Assembly (NCBI RefSeq): GCF_026966905.1
Contig: NZ_JAPUBN010000011.1
Span: 1 to 64,000 of the forward strand
From: Marinomonas phaeophyticola
GTDB taxonomy: Bacteria > Pseudomonadota > Gammaproteobacteria > Pseudomonadales > Marinomonadaceae
Reading direction: 5' to 3'
DNA length: 64,000 nucleotides
The notes below the pieces were generated by a model, which was not told the DNA's origin, ran no database searches, and saw nothing but the letters and a program-made list of their open reading frames with translations. A program made the position numbers and the translations under genes. Below, in pieces: positions 11,218 to 20,844 of this stretch (its first letter is position 1; every line of letters begins with the position of its first letter).

Positions 11218-11265
11218 TTTATTTATTTTATTTTGTGATTTTATGCGTTTTTTTGGATTAAATGT

Positions 11266-11277
11266 TGTAATATTACA
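11266..11277. promoter_or_regulatory. Candidate HexR half-site palindrome near edd (proximal)
   Basis: TGTAATATTACA is a perfect 12-bp palindrome made of the same TGTAAT / ATTACA arms but with a shorter centre than the other two sites. It is 49 bases before the edd ATG, where a bound repressor would block transcription. Confidence 0.45.
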
Positions 11278-11326
11278 TAATTGATTGGCCTGTTAGGTCT
11301 TACATTGCTTTATCTCGGAGTGACTA

Positions 11327-13138
11327 ATGAACCCTACAGTGGAAAGTGTTACCAAAAAAATCATTGAACGCAGTAAAATTTTGCGTTCTGAATACCTACA
11401 AGACATGGAAGCGGCTCAGCAAAATGGCCCTCATAGGGGGAAGTTATCATGTGGTAATCTGGCTCACGGTTTTGCGGCCTGTACTCCAACAGATAAGCAG
11501 AAGCTCACATTATTAAATGAAGCGAATGTGGGTATTATTTCTTCTTACAATGACATGTTGTCTGCGCACCAACCTTACGAGTCTTACCCTGATAAAATTC
11601 GCCGTGCCGTACATGCGGTTGGTTCGGTTGCCCAATTTGCTGGCGGTGTCCCAGCTATGTGTGATGGCGTGACTCAAGGTCAAGATGGTATGGAGCTAAG
11701 TTTGTTTAGTCGCGACAACATAGCTCAAGGTGCGGCTATTGCGTTATCCCATAATATGTTTGATGCGGTTGTATTTTTAGGTATCTGTGACAAAATTGTA
11801 CCGGGACTTCTTATAGCCGCCTTAAGATTTGGCCATTTACCGAGCTTATTTATTCCTTCTGGTCCAATGCATTCTGGTATCAGTAATGCAGAGAAAGCGG
11901 CGGTTAGGCAAAGATTTGCTCAAGGTCAAGCGTCACGAGATGAACTACTAGAAGCGGAATCTTCTTCCTACCATAGTGCTGGTACTTGTACTTTTTATGG
12001 GACCGCCAACTCTAATCAATTATTGGTTGAGCTAATGGGGTTACAGCTGCCAGGTTCTTCCTTTGTTGCTCCAGATAGCTTATTAAGAGAAGCCTTGACT
12101 GAATATGCGGCACAATTATCGACAAAAATTACAGCAATGGGAGCAGACTATCGTCCTCTTTATAAAATTGTTGATGAAAAGAGTATTGTGAATGCAATAG
12201 TCGGTTTGCTTGCAACTGGTGGATCAACGAATCACACCATGCATATCGTTGCGTTTGCTCGAGCGGCGGGAATTATTGTTACTTGGGATGATTTTTCTGA
12301 ATTAAGTAAAGTGGTTCCTTCTCTAACCAAGATGTATCCCAATGGACAAGCGGATATTAATCACTTTCATGCGGCTGGTGGCATGGGGTTCTTAGTGAAG
12401 CAATTGCTTAAAGGAGGTTTGGTTCATGAAGATGTGAATACCATCGTTGGCAAAGGATTACAGCATTATACAAAAGAGCCTTTCCTAGAAAATGGCAAAT
12501 TAATCTGGAAAGATGGTACGGATCAAAGCTTAGATTTAGATGTAGTTAGACCTATTAATGACCCTTTCAGTCCAGAGGGTGGTTTGTCGTTGCTAAAAGG
12601 TAATCTAGGTAGGGCGGTTATAAAAGTGTCTGCCGTCAAACCTGAGCATCGTGTGATTGAGGCACCAGCGGTGGTTTTTCATAGCCAGAATGCGTTAGCA
12701 GAAGCGATCTCTAGTGGATTGTTGAAACGAGATTGTGTGGCGGTGGTGCGATTCCAGGGACCTAAAGCTTTAGGGATGCCAGAGCTACATAAATTAACGC
12801 CTTATTTAGGCAACCTACAAGATCAGGGTTATAAAGTTGCTTTGGTTACTGATGGAAGAATGTCAGGCGCATCTGGTAAAGTTCCTGCTGCGATTCACCT
12901 AACGCCTGAAGCTGTTGAAGGTGGATTAATTGCGAAAATTCAAGATGGTGATTTAGTCCGAGTGGATTCAATAACGGGTGAGCTGTCGTTGTTGATAGAT
13001 GCGTCTGAGTTAGCGTCAAGAGAATTGGTTATAGAAGATTTAACGCGTTCATACCAAGGTATGGGGCGTGAGTTATTTGGTGCGCAAAGAAAACAGGTAA
13101 GTGGTGCCGAGCAAGGTGCATGTAGCCTATTTGAGTAA
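11327..13138 (+). CDS. edd: Phosphogluconate dehydratase
   Basis: Edd dehydrates 6-phosphogluconate to 2-keto-3-deoxy-6-phosphogluconate, the committing step of the Entner-Doudoroff pathway. At 603 residues it matches the E. coli enzyme. IlvD/Edd family marks are [20 protein letters not shown] (an iron-sulphur cluster Cys), GGSTNHTMH, and [16 protein letters not shown] near the C terminus. GGAG lies nine bases before the ATG. It is divergent from gap and followed by hexR in convergent orientation. No eda, zwf or pgl is adjacent, unlike the compact pseudomonad cluster. Confidence 0.97.
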   Translation: MNPTVESVTKKIIERSKILRSEYLQDMEAAQQNGPHRGKLSCGNLAHGFAACTPTDKQKLTLLNEANVGIISSYNDMLSAHQPYESYPDKIRRAVHAVGSVAQFAGGVPAMCDGVTQGQDGMELSLFSRDNIAQGAAIALSHNMFDAVVFLGICDKIVPGLLIAALRFGHLPSLFIPSGPMHSGISNAEKAAVRQRFAQGQASRDELLEAESSSYHSAGTCTFYGTANSNQLLVELMGLQLPGSSFVAPDSLLREALTEYAAQLSTKITAMGADYRPLYKIVDEKSIVNAIVGLLATGGSTNHTMHIVAFARAAGIIVTWDDFSELSKVVPSLTKMYPNGQADINHFHAAGGMGFLVKQLLKGGLVHEDVNTIVGKGLQHYTKEPFLENGKLIWKDGTDQSLDLDVVRPINDPFSPEGGLSLLKGNLGRAVIKVSAVKPEHRVIEAPAVVFHSQNALAEAISSGLLKRDCVAVVRFQGPKALGMPELHKLTPYLGNLQDQGYKVALVTDGRMSGASGKVPAAIHLTPEAVEGGLIAKIQDGDLVRVDSITGELSLLIDASELASRELVIEDLTRSYQGMGRELFGAQRKQVSGAEQGACSLFE

Positions 13139-13191
13139 TGTTTCCTCTGACGACTGATTTAAGTAAGTCACTTTTTTCAGTACGGGTGTTT

Positions 13192-13215
13192 GGGGAGCAA
13201 TTGCTCCCCTTTTTT
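13192..13215. terminator. Terminator between edd and hexR
   Basis: GGGGAGCAA (13192-13200) and TTGCTCCCC (13201-13209) form a near-perfect palindrome followed by six T residues on the plus strand. It ends edd; hexR approaches from the other side. Confidence 0.8.
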
Positions 13216-13220
13216 ATCGG

Positions 13221-14084
13221 TTATTTTTTCTCTTTTGGTAAGCGAGTGTCTTGCACGCTTAATTTCAGTTTCTTTAGATGAGCGTTAAACTCTGGACCTC
13301 GTTTTAATAATACGCCAGTTGCTAGTGCATCAATTAATGTCAAATACACAATTCGAGAGCTCATCGGAGTATATATATCCGTATCTTCTGTTTCTTCGAT
13401 AGGAAGAATGATTGAGCAATGCTCCGTTAACGGAGAGTTTGGGTTCGTTAGTCCTATAACCGTTGCGCCAGCTTCACGAGCCACCCGTGCGGTTTCTATA
13501 AGGGGAAGTGTTCTTCCTGTATAAGAAATCACAACGACCGCATCGCCAGGATGTGTTCCTGCGGCCGCCATTCTTTGTACTAAAATATCCGTATAAGCAA
13601 CAACTGGCATATTTAGTCTAAAAAATTTATGGTGTGCATCTTGCGCTACTGGCCCAGAAGCCCCTAAGCCATAAAATTCAATTCGTCTAGCTTGAGCGAG
13701 CACATCGACAGCGCGGCTAATGAGCGCTTCAGGTAGCAGTAACTGTGCCCGTGTCAGGTCATTTTTAGCCGCTTCGAAAATTTTATGGGTCACCGCTCCA
13801 GGGGCATCGTCAGGCTCAACATTGAGATTTACATAAGGCGTTCCTGTTGCAAGGCTTTGCGCTAAAGCAACTTTAAAATCAGGAAACCCACTGCCAATTA
13901 AACTACGGCAAAATCGATTTACTGTTGGTTCGCTGACTTCAGCTTTTGCGGCTAATTTTGCGATACTTGAATGAATCGCTGATTTAGGGTCAGCCAAAAT
14001 AGCTTCAGCTACTTTTTTCTCAGATTTACTGAGTGTATTTAAGTTTTCTTGGATCTTTCGAATTATATCGTCGTGTTTAATCAT
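13221..14084 (-). CDS. hexR: RpiR-family regulator HexR
   Basis: The 287 residues have an N-terminal RpiR helix-turn-helix (about 1-77; LAAKAEVSEPTVNRFCRSLI carries the recognition helix) and a C-terminal SIS sugar-phosphate domain (about 125-260; FYGLGASGPVAQDAHHKF and VVVISYTGRT). HexR represses or activates central carbon genes and is released by 2-keto-3-deoxy-6-phosphogluconate, the product of Edd. Position next to edd and the TGTA-N7-TACA sites between gap and edd support this identity over other RpiR members. Confidence 0.92.
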   Translation of the reverse strand: MIKHDDIIRKIQENLNTLSKSEKKVAEAILADPKSAIHSSIAKLAAKAEVSEPTVNRFCRSLIGSGFPDFKVALAQSLATGTPYVNLNVEPDDAPGAVTHKIFEAAKNDLTRAQLLLPEALISRAVDVLAQARRIEFYGLGASGPVAQDAHHKFFRLNMPVVAYTDILVQRMAAAGTHPGDAVVVISYTGRTLPLIETARVAREAGATVIGLTNPNSPLTEHCSIILPIEETEDTDIYTPMSSRIVYLTLIDALATGVLLKRGPEFNAHLKKLKLSVQDTRLPKEKK

Positions 14085-14171
14085 TGTGGTTCTTCAAGTC
14101 TGTTTATTGACTAATAAATGGCTGCTATCATTTTACATTAGCGTTCATATCTGGCAATAAAAGGATTACAA

Positions 14172-15089
14172 ATGAAGGAAATATTCAACAATTTAACGCC
14201 AATTTATCATTTACTGCCACCTATTTCTGAATTAGTACTGAATAAAATAGACGGAGGCTTCTCAAATAAAACTTATTCATTAAATAGAAACAATGTTCCA
14301 TTATTTGTGATTCGAGTTCCTGATTTGGATGCGGAAAGTTTTTTAATTAATCGAGAAGATGAAAGAAGGATATTGCCACTCGCCACTGAGGCTGGGCTAT
14401 CACCGCCTCTTTTGCTAATAAAGCGTGATGGGTTTATGGTGAGTCGCTTTGTTTCTCAAGGGGCGTTTCCATGGGATATAGAACATAAGGAGAATGACGT
14501 TATTCGTTTGGCAAAACGACTAAAGCGTATTCACCAGCTCAAAATCGAAGAAAAGCCCTATCAAATAAATGTTGTTATAAAACATTATATTGAGCAAATA
14601 GGTCATATTCCAGGTATGGATATTTTATGGTTAAAACAGTGTGACTTACTGACACGAATAATGATAATTCTAATGGCACAAATACCCGTTTATCAGGCCT
14701 GTGTATGCCACAATGACTTAAATCCACAAAATTGTCTTGCTGATGATTCTGAGTTTTGGGTTATTGACTGGGAGTATACCGGATGGGGTGACCCGCTGTT
14801 TGATTTAGCCGTAGTGAAAGCCTCTCATAATTTAACCTGTAGCCAGAGCAAATCCTTAATCTATACCTATGATGCAACCTTGCCTGTTGAGAAAACAATG
14901 AGAACTTTAGAATATTACCATGCCTTGTATTTGATTCGTGAAATGGCATGGATGCTGTTAAAGTTCTTTATTGCGAACGATGGCTCTGAAGATTTAAATT
15001 TTTATTATTCTTTAGCAGAACGATTGAAGCAAAAGTTATTGGCTTTAAATGTGGATATATGCGATGAATTTGATGTCTTTGAAAGATGA
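14172..15089 (+). CDS. Choline/aminoglycoside kinase-like phosphotransferase
   Basis: A 305-residue protein of the APH / choline kinase fold. The nucleotide-binding loop region is IDGGFSNKTYSL (26-37). The catalytic loop is CHNDLNPQN with H180, D182 and N187, and the metal-binding D199 is in VIDWEYTGWGDP. This combination is typical of bacterial LicA / ThiK-like small-molecule kinases. The substrate (choline, ethanolamine, thiamine or other) cannot be told from sequence. It starts 87 bases from hexR, divergently, and its 3' end overlaps ung. Confidence 0.8.
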   Translation: MKEIFNNLTPIYHLLPPISELVLNKIDGGFSNKTYSLNRNNVPLFVIRVPDLDAESFLINREDERRILPLATEAGLSPPLLLIKRDGFMVSRFVSQGAFPWDIEHKENDVIRLAKRLKRIHQLKIEEKPYQINVVIKHYIEQIGHIPGMDILWLKQCDLLTRIMIILMAQIPVYQACVCHNDLNPQNCLADDSEFWVIDWEYTGWGDPLFDLAVVKASHNLTCSQSKSLIYTYDATLPVEKTMRTLEYYHALYLIREMAWMLLKFFIANDGSEDLNFYYSLAERLKQKLLALNVDICDEFDVFER

Positions 15090-15747
15090 TTGGCGAAAAC
15101 CTCTAGCACAAATGATGGATTTAAGTGTATTGGATACATTATTTGACTTTTTAAAGTCTAGAAAATCTGAGGGAGGTATTATTTACCCTCAGGAAAGCGA
15201 TGTTTTTGCAGCCTTTAATTTAACTGAATTTAATAAGGTAAAAGTCGTTGTGCTTGGGCAAGACCCTTATCATGGACCTCAACAGGCTCATGGTTTATCT
15301 TTTTCTGTATTGCCTTCAGTAAAGATCCCTCCTTCACTGGTGAATATATATAAAGAGCTTGAAAGTGATTTAGGTATCCAGCCAGTGAATCATGGTTGTT
15401 TAATACCTTGGGCTCAGCAGGGAGTCCTACTGTTAAACAGTGTGTTGACAGTAGAAGCTGGGCAACCTAATTCTCATAAAGGAAAAGGTTGGGAGGCGTT
15501 CACGGATGCTGTGATAGCGCTTATTAATAATCAACATGAGCATGTGGTTTTTATTCTGTGGGGGGCTTACGCCCAGAAGAAAGGTAAAAAAATAGACCGC
15601 AATAAGCATCTAGTACTTGAATCTGTCCACCCTTCACCGCTTTCCGTTTATCGCGGTTTTTTTGGGTGCCAGCACTTTTCAAAAACAAATGAGTATTTAA
15701 AGTATCATAACCAAGACCCCATTCATTGGCAGCTGACAGAGTTATAA
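15049..15747 (+). CDS. ung: Uracil-DNA glycosylase
   Basis: Ung removes uracil from DNA, the first step of base excision repair. The water-activating motif GQDPYHGP (D72 in this numbering) and the HPSPLSVYRGF motif with its catalytic His are intact. Coordinates use the longest frame; the family start best fits MSLKDDW at 15073 or MNLMSL at 15064, giving 224-227 residues, close to E. coli Ung (229). No clear ribosome site precedes any of them. Even the shortest form overlaps the kinase gene by 17 bases, so reinitiation is likely. Confidence 0.94.
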   Translation: MWIYAMNLMSLKDDWRKPLAQMMDLSVLDTLFDFLKSRKSEGGIIYPQESDVFAAFNLTEFNKVKVVVLGQDPYHGPQQAHGLSFSVLPSVKIPPSLVNIYKELESDLGIQPVNHGCLIPWAQQGVLLLNSVLTVEAGQPNSHKGKGWEAFTDAVIALINNQHEHVVFILWGAYAQKKGKKIDRNKHLVLESVHPSPLSVYRGFFGCQHFSKTNEYLKYHNQDPIHWQLTEL

Positions 15748-15784
15748 AAATAGCGACTTTACATCGTGATGAGAATCGCTATTT
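15748..15784. terminator. Bidirectional hairpin between ung and ygfZ
   Basis: AAATAGCGA (15748-15756) pairs with TCGCTATTT (15776-15784) between two convergent genes. A/T flanks are weak on the plus side, so strength is uncertain. Confidence 0.5.
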
Positions 15785-15792
15785 CTGTGGGT

Positions 15793-16707
15793 TTACTCAA
15801 TAGAATAAGGTAGGTCGTGTAAATTGACGGTTTGATCTTTGATATTCAATACGGAATCGGTATCGCTGATAGTAATGACCGCCAATAAAATGGTTTTACC
15901 GTTTAGGCTTGCTGATTCAATAATGTCGCCAACTGGCTTAGCGTCGGTAGTCTGAATATCCGTTTGGCTTAGTTCCATTGCTTGATCAAGAGATGCAAGG
16001 TATAGGCGTTTCTTGGTTTTACCCCGATAATGTACTCTCGCTACAATTTCTTGTCCGGTGTAACAGCCTTTTTTAAAGCTAATACCATCAGTAAATTGCA
16101 TATTCAACATATTAGGCAAGAAGCGCTCGCTGTCCTTTAACGTAATTAAGGGTTCTGCAAACAGAGAGAGTAATGGTGTTGCTTGGGAAAGTGGGCATTT
16201 AAGCGTGCCAGTTTCTTCTGGGTTTAAAGATGAAGGCGTAAGTGTCAGAAGGTGTTTTATCGGTGACGTTTGCAAAAGTACTTGTGTTGTTTTCCCTTTA
16301 GTAATAGTAGATCTATGCTCTTGTTGAGTGAAGACCATGGTAGGTGACGTATAAAACATACTATTTAGGATATAAGCCTGGCTTGCATCGCTGATTGTTG
16401 TTTTAAAAAACACGGCAAATTTTTTTAAGTGTAAATGCGTCTTTTCGACTAAGTCATGCTTCATGACCATTAAAATAGTTTCAGACTGTTTTATAAGGTA
16501 GAAGTTACTAACAACCTGTCCTTTAAGATTGCAAATAGCACCTAATAATGCGTTTTCTGAGGTTAGTTTACTTAGGTCACAAGTTGTCTGGCCTTGCAAA
16601 AACTTATTTGAGTCCACCCCATCGAACTGAAGTATGCCTAGGTCACTTCGTTGTGTTGAAAAAGGAAACGTGAACTCATCTTTTAAAGAGGTAAATAGAT
16701 CGCTCAT
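15793..16707 (-). CDS. ygfZ: YgfZ folate-binding protein
   Basis: The 304-residue protein is a GcvT-like tetrahydrofolate-binding protein that supports assembly or repair of certain iron-sulphur enzymes and tRNA thiomodification. The decisive motif is KGCYTGQE, the K-G-C-Y-x-G-Q-E signature with its essential Cys. The N terminus has the fold-typical FLQGQTTCDL and GAICNLKGQV. It is divergent from sdhE across 222 bases, the same pairing seen in E. coli and relatives. Confidence 0.94.
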   Translation of the reverse strand: MSDLFTSLKDEFTFPFSTQRSDLGILQFDGVDSNKFLQGQTTCDLSKLTSENALLGAICNLKGQVVSNFYLIKQSETILMVMKHDLVEKTHLHLKKFAVFFKTTISDASQAYILNSMFYTSPTMVFTQQEHRSTITKGKTTQVLLQTSPIKHLLTLTPSSLNPEETGTLKCPLSQATPLLSLFAEPLITLKDSERFLPNMLNMQFTDGISFKKGCYTGQEIVARVHYRGKTKKRLYLASLDQAMELSQTDIQTTDAKPVGDIIESASLNGKTILLAVITISDTDSVLNIKDQTVNLHDLPYSIE

Positions 16708-16929
16708 AGGGGAATATCTAGCCTTTTGAAATAAAGTGCGAAAGGGTTCGCTTAATAGTTAATTGTTGGCGTCAAATTATTAAAAATCAATGATGGAGTG
16801 AGTTAAAATAGAGACAAATTGTTATATTTTGGGAGGGTAAGTGAGGAGAATTCTGTTTTATTGAATGGTTTGCTGCGATGGTCACAGGGGCTATAATGTC
16901 AGTATTGTTTTTTCTCTAGAGGTTATGTA

Positions 16930-17205
16930 ATGAGTGAAGTTGAAAGGTCTATGGAGTTTAACCGTTTAAAATGGCATTGCCGGCGTGGTATGTTAGAGCT
17001 CGATATATTGCTAGAACCTTTTATGGAAGAGGTTTTTGAAACGTTAGGGGAGGAGGATAAGCGTTGCTTTCGTAAGCTAATCGAGTGTGAAGATCAGGAT
17101 ATATTTGTTTGGTTTATGCAGAAAGAAGTACCAACGGATCCCGATCTTGCGCGTATAGTAAAGTTGATTCTTGATCGAGTCCAACCTGAAAACTATAACA
17201 CTTAA
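16930..17205 (+). CDS. sdhE: FAD assembly factor SdhE
   Basis: SdhE (YgfY) promotes covalent attachment of FAD to succinate dehydrogenase subunit SdhA and fumarate reductase. The 91 residues carry the diagnostic RGMLELD (R19-G20-M21-L22-E23). Beside it lie ygfZ (divergent) and ygfX (overlapping by 35 bases), a conserved neighbourhood. Confidence 0.95.
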   Translation: MSEVERSMEFNRLKWHCRRGMLELDILLEPFMEEVFETLGEEDKRCFRKLIECEDQDIFVWFMQKEVPTDPDLARIVKLILDRVQPENYNT

Positions 17206-17707
17206 GCCCTCAGTCTGTATTTTGATTACAACACTCTTACCTTTATGGGGAGTGTTGTTATACATGAGTACTTGGCTGATCGCTGATCATATTCTCTGGA
17301 TGATGTTCTGTGTCTGTATGATTGTCAGCCTTGCTTATATATGGCGCTGGTGGTGTTCACCAGCTATCGTGATAGAGTTGAACAATAGCGACGCTTTTGT
17401 AATCATGTCAGCGTATTCGCCTTTCTTTTCGAGAAAAAGTAACATTGCAGGAACTTTCACTGAATCGGATAACCGCCGAAATTTATCTTTTGAGCAATAT
17501 GGAAACCTTTGCCTTTATGCTTCCTATGAGCGACAACCTATTCCAAATTCAACATTCTTTAAAAAACGATTTTCTATTTGTTTTTTGCCGAAGCGGATAC
17601 GCTTATTAATTCCAAGAGATTCGTTAAATTCTAAGCAATATAGGCAATTACAGTCTTTTGCTGCAAGACAAGTAAGGCTAAAAAAATCTCCTATCTACAG
17701 AAGGTAA
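17171..17707 (+). CDS. ygfX: YgfX family inner-membrane protein
   Basis: A 178-residue protein with two transmembrane helices near the N terminus (about 15-35 and 38-56) and a cytoplasmic C-terminal part. This is the YgfX (CptA) layout; YgfX accompanies SdhE, and in E. coli has been described as inhibiting cytoskeletal proteins. The first codon is TTG and TITLKPS resembles the usual YgfX start. A later ATG at codon 32 would remove the first helix. Identification rests mainly on context and topology. Confidence 0.75.
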   Translation: MIESNLKTITLKPSVCILITTLLPLWGVLLYMSTWLIADHILWMMFCVCMIVSLAYIWRWWCSPAIVIELNNSDAFVIMSAYSPFFSRKSNIAGTFTESDNRRNLSFEQYGNLCLYASYERQPIPNSTFFKKRFSICFLPKRIRLLIPRDSLNSKQYRQLQSFAARQVRLKKSPIYRR

Positions 17708-17711
17708 TCGC

Positions 17712-19325
17712 TTATTTTTTTGGTGATATTATCGTTGGTTTCGCTTCTGGCTTTGTCTCAGGATAGTCCAAGGTAAAATGCAGGCCTCGGCTTTCTTGGC
17801 GGTCCATCGCAGATCGAATAATCAGATCGGCGACATTAGCTAGATTACGCAACTCAATTAAATCACTACTGATTTTATAATTGCTATAAAACTCATCGAT
17901 CTCTGAAAGCAGTAAATCAACCCGGTGTTTAGCCCTTAATAGCCTATTATTAGTGCGTACGATACCAACGTAATCCCACATAAATTGTCGTAATTCCTGC
18001 CAGTTATGAGCAATCACCACATCTTCATCAGAGTCTTTTACCTGACTATCATCCCAGGCTGGAATAGGAAATTGTGGTTTAGGTAGTACTGGATTGGAGA
18101 GTATATGTTGGGCGGCCGAGCGAGCATACACTATGCATTCTAACAGTGAATTGCTTGCAAGGCGGTTAGCACCATGGAGACCGGTATAAGAGGTTTCACC
18201 AATGGCGTAGAGATGCTTTAGATCGGTATGTCCAAATTGATTTACTATGACGCCACCGCAGGTATAGTGAGCGGCAGGGACAACAGGGATGGGCTCTTTC
18301 GTCATATCATGACCGTACTTTAAACATTGCTCGTAAATCGTCGGAAAATGATTTTTAATAAATTCACTTCCTTTATGAGAAATATCTAATAAAACGTGAT
18401 CGACACCAAGGCGTTTCATTTCATGGTCAATGGCGCGAGCGACAATGTCTCTTGGTGCTAATTCTTCTCGTGCATCGAACTTATGCATAAATGCACTGCC
18501 ATCAGGTAGTCGTAATTTCCCTCCTTCACCTCGAACGGCTTCCGATACTAAGAAAGTCTTTGCTTTGGCGTCGTATAAACACGTTGGATGGAACTGATTG
18601 AACTCGAGATTGGCTACTCGGCAACCGGCCCTCCATGCCATGGCTATACCGTCACCTGATGCGGTGTCTGGGTTACTGGTATAAAGATAGACTTTACTTG
18701 CTCCACCGGTTGCTAGGGCGATTCTTCCAGCGCTAAACACATTGACTTCATCCGTTTCTAGGTTGAGAGCATAAACACCTAGAGCGCGATTATCGCCTGA
18801 TATTTTTAGTTTTTCAGAAGTAATAATATCGATAGCAACACGATCTGGGAAAAAATCTATATTGGGGTGATGTGTTGCATTATTGATTAAGGTCGCAGAA
18901 ATGGCTTGCCCCGTTGCATCGGCCGCATGAATGATGCGTCTATGGCTGTGTCCACCTTCTTTAGTTAAGTGATACGAATTGCCTTCATCTGAGCGAGTAA
19001 AAGGGACACCTTGCTCAATAAGCCAATCGATACTTTCTTTCGAGTGTTCGACAGTAAAGCGGATGGAATTTGGGTCACCCAAATACGCGCCCGCGGTGAT
19101 CGTATCCTCAATATGCGACTCAATGGTATCCTTATCAGAAAGCACCGCCGCAACACCACCTTGCGCGTATAAGGTTGACCCTTCTCGGATATCGCCTTTT
19201 GTTAACATGGCAACTTTATGTGTTTTGGCAAGTTCCAGCGCAAGGGTAAGTCCTGCTGCACCGGCTCCAATAATTAAAATATCATAGTGATATTGCTGGC
19301 TCATATTATTGTTCTGATTCATCAT
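17712..19325 (-). CDS. nadB: L-aspartate oxidase
   Basis: NadB oxidises L-aspartate to iminoaspartate, the first step of de novo NAD synthesis. The 537 residues match the family (E. coli 540). The FAD-binding start is ILIIGAGAAGLTLALELA, followed by SxxAQGGVAAV, the substrate-region EAVRGEGG, and HYTCGGV with the conserved Arg/His environment. A second Met two codons in is an alternative start. It is divergent from rpoE, as in Pseudomonas and E. coli. Confidence 0.96.
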   Translation of the reverse strand: MMNQNNNMSQQYHYDILIIGAGAAGLTLALELAKTHKVAMLTKGDIREGSTLYAQGGVAAVLSDKDTIESHIEDTITAGAYLGDPNSIRFTVEHSKESIDWLIEQGVPFTRSDEGNSYHLTKEGGHSHRRIIHAADATGQAISATLINNATHHPNIDFFPDRVAIDIITSEKLKISGDNRALGVYALNLETDEVNVFSAGRIALATGGASKVYLYTSNPDTASGDGIAMAWRAGCRVANLEFNQFHPTCLYDAKAKTFLVSEAVRGEGGKLRLPDGSAFMHKFDAREELAPRDIVARAIDHEMKRLGVDHVLLDISHKGSEFIKNHFPTIYEQCLKYGHDMTKEPIPVVPAAHYTCGGVIVNQFGHTDLKHLYAIGETSYTGLHGANRLASNSLLECIVYARSAAQHILSNPVLPKPQFPIPAWDDSQVKDSDEDVVIAHNWQELRQFMWDYVGIVRTNNRLLRAKHRVDLLLSEIDEFYSNYKISSDLIELRNLANVADLIIRSAMDRQESRGLHFTLDYPETKPEAKPTIISPKK

Positions 19326-19470
19326 GAAAAGATTAATGTTACTATTGTTGTATGTGATTAGTGAATACTTTATCTGATTGAATGATCACCAAAGTTAGGA
19401 AAAGCGTCTTTTAGAGCCTTGTTACTAATGTAATTTACACCTAACAGTAGAATCAAGTACAACAAAGTCT

Positions 19471-19496
19471 GAACTAGTTGGTTTTTTTAATGTCTA
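19471..19496 (+). promoter_or_regulatory. Candidate sigma-E promoter of rpoE
   Basis: GAACTA (19471-19476), a 16-base spacer and TCTA (19493-19496) resemble the sigma-E consensus GAACTT-N16-TCTGA. It lies 58 bases before the rpoE start. rpoE genes are usually autoregulated, which makes the site plausible. Confidence 0.45.
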
Positions 19497-19553
19497 CCTT
19501 TTTATTATGTAATATTAGAAGCTGGACATAGTTATTATTAAAACGAGGTTGCT

Positions 19554-20141
19554 ATGCCGCAAGGTTCGCCTTCTGATCAAGAGTTGGTTGAAAGAGTTCA
19601 AAAAGGGGATAAACGCGCATTTGACCTGTTGGTAATTAAATATCAATACAAGGTCTGTGGCCTCATTAGTCGTTATGTTAACGATCAGCATGAAGTGATG
19701 GATGTTGCCCAAGAAAGTTTTATAAAGGCTTATCGAGCGATTCATTCATTTCGAGGTGACAGTGCTTTTTATACTTGGCTTTATCGAATTGCTGTTAACA
19801 CGGCGAAGAATTATTTAATGAGCCGATCTCGTAGACCAGCAGGCAACGATGTCGAATTAGATAATGATGAATCATTTACAATATATGAGCAATTATCTGA
19901 TGTGGCATCACCGGATGCAAATTTGAACCGAAATCGATTGGAAGCGGCTATTTACAGTGTGATTAAAACATTGCCTGAAGAACTGAAGTCAGCCATTACT
20001 TTAAGAGAATTCGACGGTATGAGTTATGAAGATATAGCGCAAGTAATGGATTGCCCAGTAGGCACGGTTCGGTCGCGTATATTCAGAGCGAGAGAGGCGA
20101 TCGAGCAACATATTCGTCCCTATTTGGACGGAGGAGAGTGA
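19554..20141 (+). CDS. rpoE: RNA polymerase sigma factor RpoE (AlgU)
   Basis: A 195-residue ECF sigma factor for envelope stress. Region 2 runs about 10-90 (DQELVERVQKGDKRAFDLLV; the DVAQESFIKAYRAI segment binds core and the -10), and region 4 about 130-190 (LREFDGMSYEDIAQVMDCPV helix-turn-helix). It is followed by rseA, rseB and rseC in an unbroken operon and then mucD, the full sigma-E module. Confidence 0.97.
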   Translation: MPQGSPSDQELVERVQKGDKRAFDLLVIKYQYKVCGLISRYVNDQHEVMDVAQESFIKAYRAIHSFRGDSAFYTWLYRIAVNTAKNYLMSRSRRPAGNDVELDNDESFTIYEQLSDVASPDANLNRNRLEAAIYSVIKTLPEELKSAITLREFDGMSYEDIAQVMDCPVGTVRSRIFRAREAIEQHIRPYLDGGE

Positions 20142-20142
20142 T

Positions 20143-20844
20143 ATGAATACATCAGAAGAAACATTACAAAATGAAAGAATAGCGCTGTCTTTATCTGATT
20201 TAGTTGACGATCGACTATCGACAGAAGATCTAGATTTTCTTTTAGAGCTAGATGCTAAAGATTTGGATGCAAAATTAAATGCTTATGCCATAACGAAACA
20301 GGTCATGGGTAATGCGACAGAGGCTCGCCTTAATATGGCTGAGTTTGATTTGTTACATCGAGTACGCGTAGGCATTGAAGATATTGTTCCTGATGCGGTG
20401 GATACCGTAACGGATGAAACGTTTGAGGGGAATGTCACTCACCGCGATACCAATGTTGTGAATTTGATGCAACAAAAAATACTTGCAGATGCAAAATTGG
20501 ATAATGATAATGCCTCAGAAAAGAAAGGTAATCTTATTTCTATGAAGTCGTTTGCTCTGGCAGCAAGTGTGGCATTTGTGGCGTTATTAGGTGGGCAATT
20601 GTTCCTTTCTCAAGATGCAGGCTTTAGCTCGGCTAATCTAGATACTTTGGCTGTGGCTAGTGTTGATCAAACGGATGATATTCTTGCCTCTCCTCAAGAT
20701 ATTAAAGCATTAAGCTTGGATGTTCATAATGAGCGCTTACAGAGTTATTTGAGGCAACATACTGAGCAAGCAACGATGGCAACGGGCCAAGGTATGATCC
20801 CCATGGCTCGGGTTGTTAGTTTTTCTTTAGAGGATGAGCAGTAG
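20143..20844 (+). CDS. rseA: Anti-sigma-E factor RseA (MucA)
   Basis: The 233-residue protein has a cytoplasmic sigma-binding domain (about 10-85; LSDLVDDRLSTEDLDFLLE), one transmembrane helix at about 136-155, and a periplasmic tail. That is the RseA/MucA topology cleaved by DegS/AlgW and RseP during envelope stress. The ATG starts one base after the rpoE stop. Confidence 0.92.
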   Translation: MNTSEETLQNERIALSLSDLVDDRLSTEDLDFLLELDAKDLDAKLNAYAITKQVMGNATEARLNMAEFDLLHRVRVGIEDIVPDAVDTVTDETFEGNVTHRDTNVVNLMQQKILADAKLDNDNASEKKGNLISMKSFALAASVAFVALLGGQLFLSQDAGFSSANLDTLAVASVDQTDDILASPQDIKALSLDVHNERLQSYLRQHTEQATMATGQGMIPMARVVSFSLEDEQ

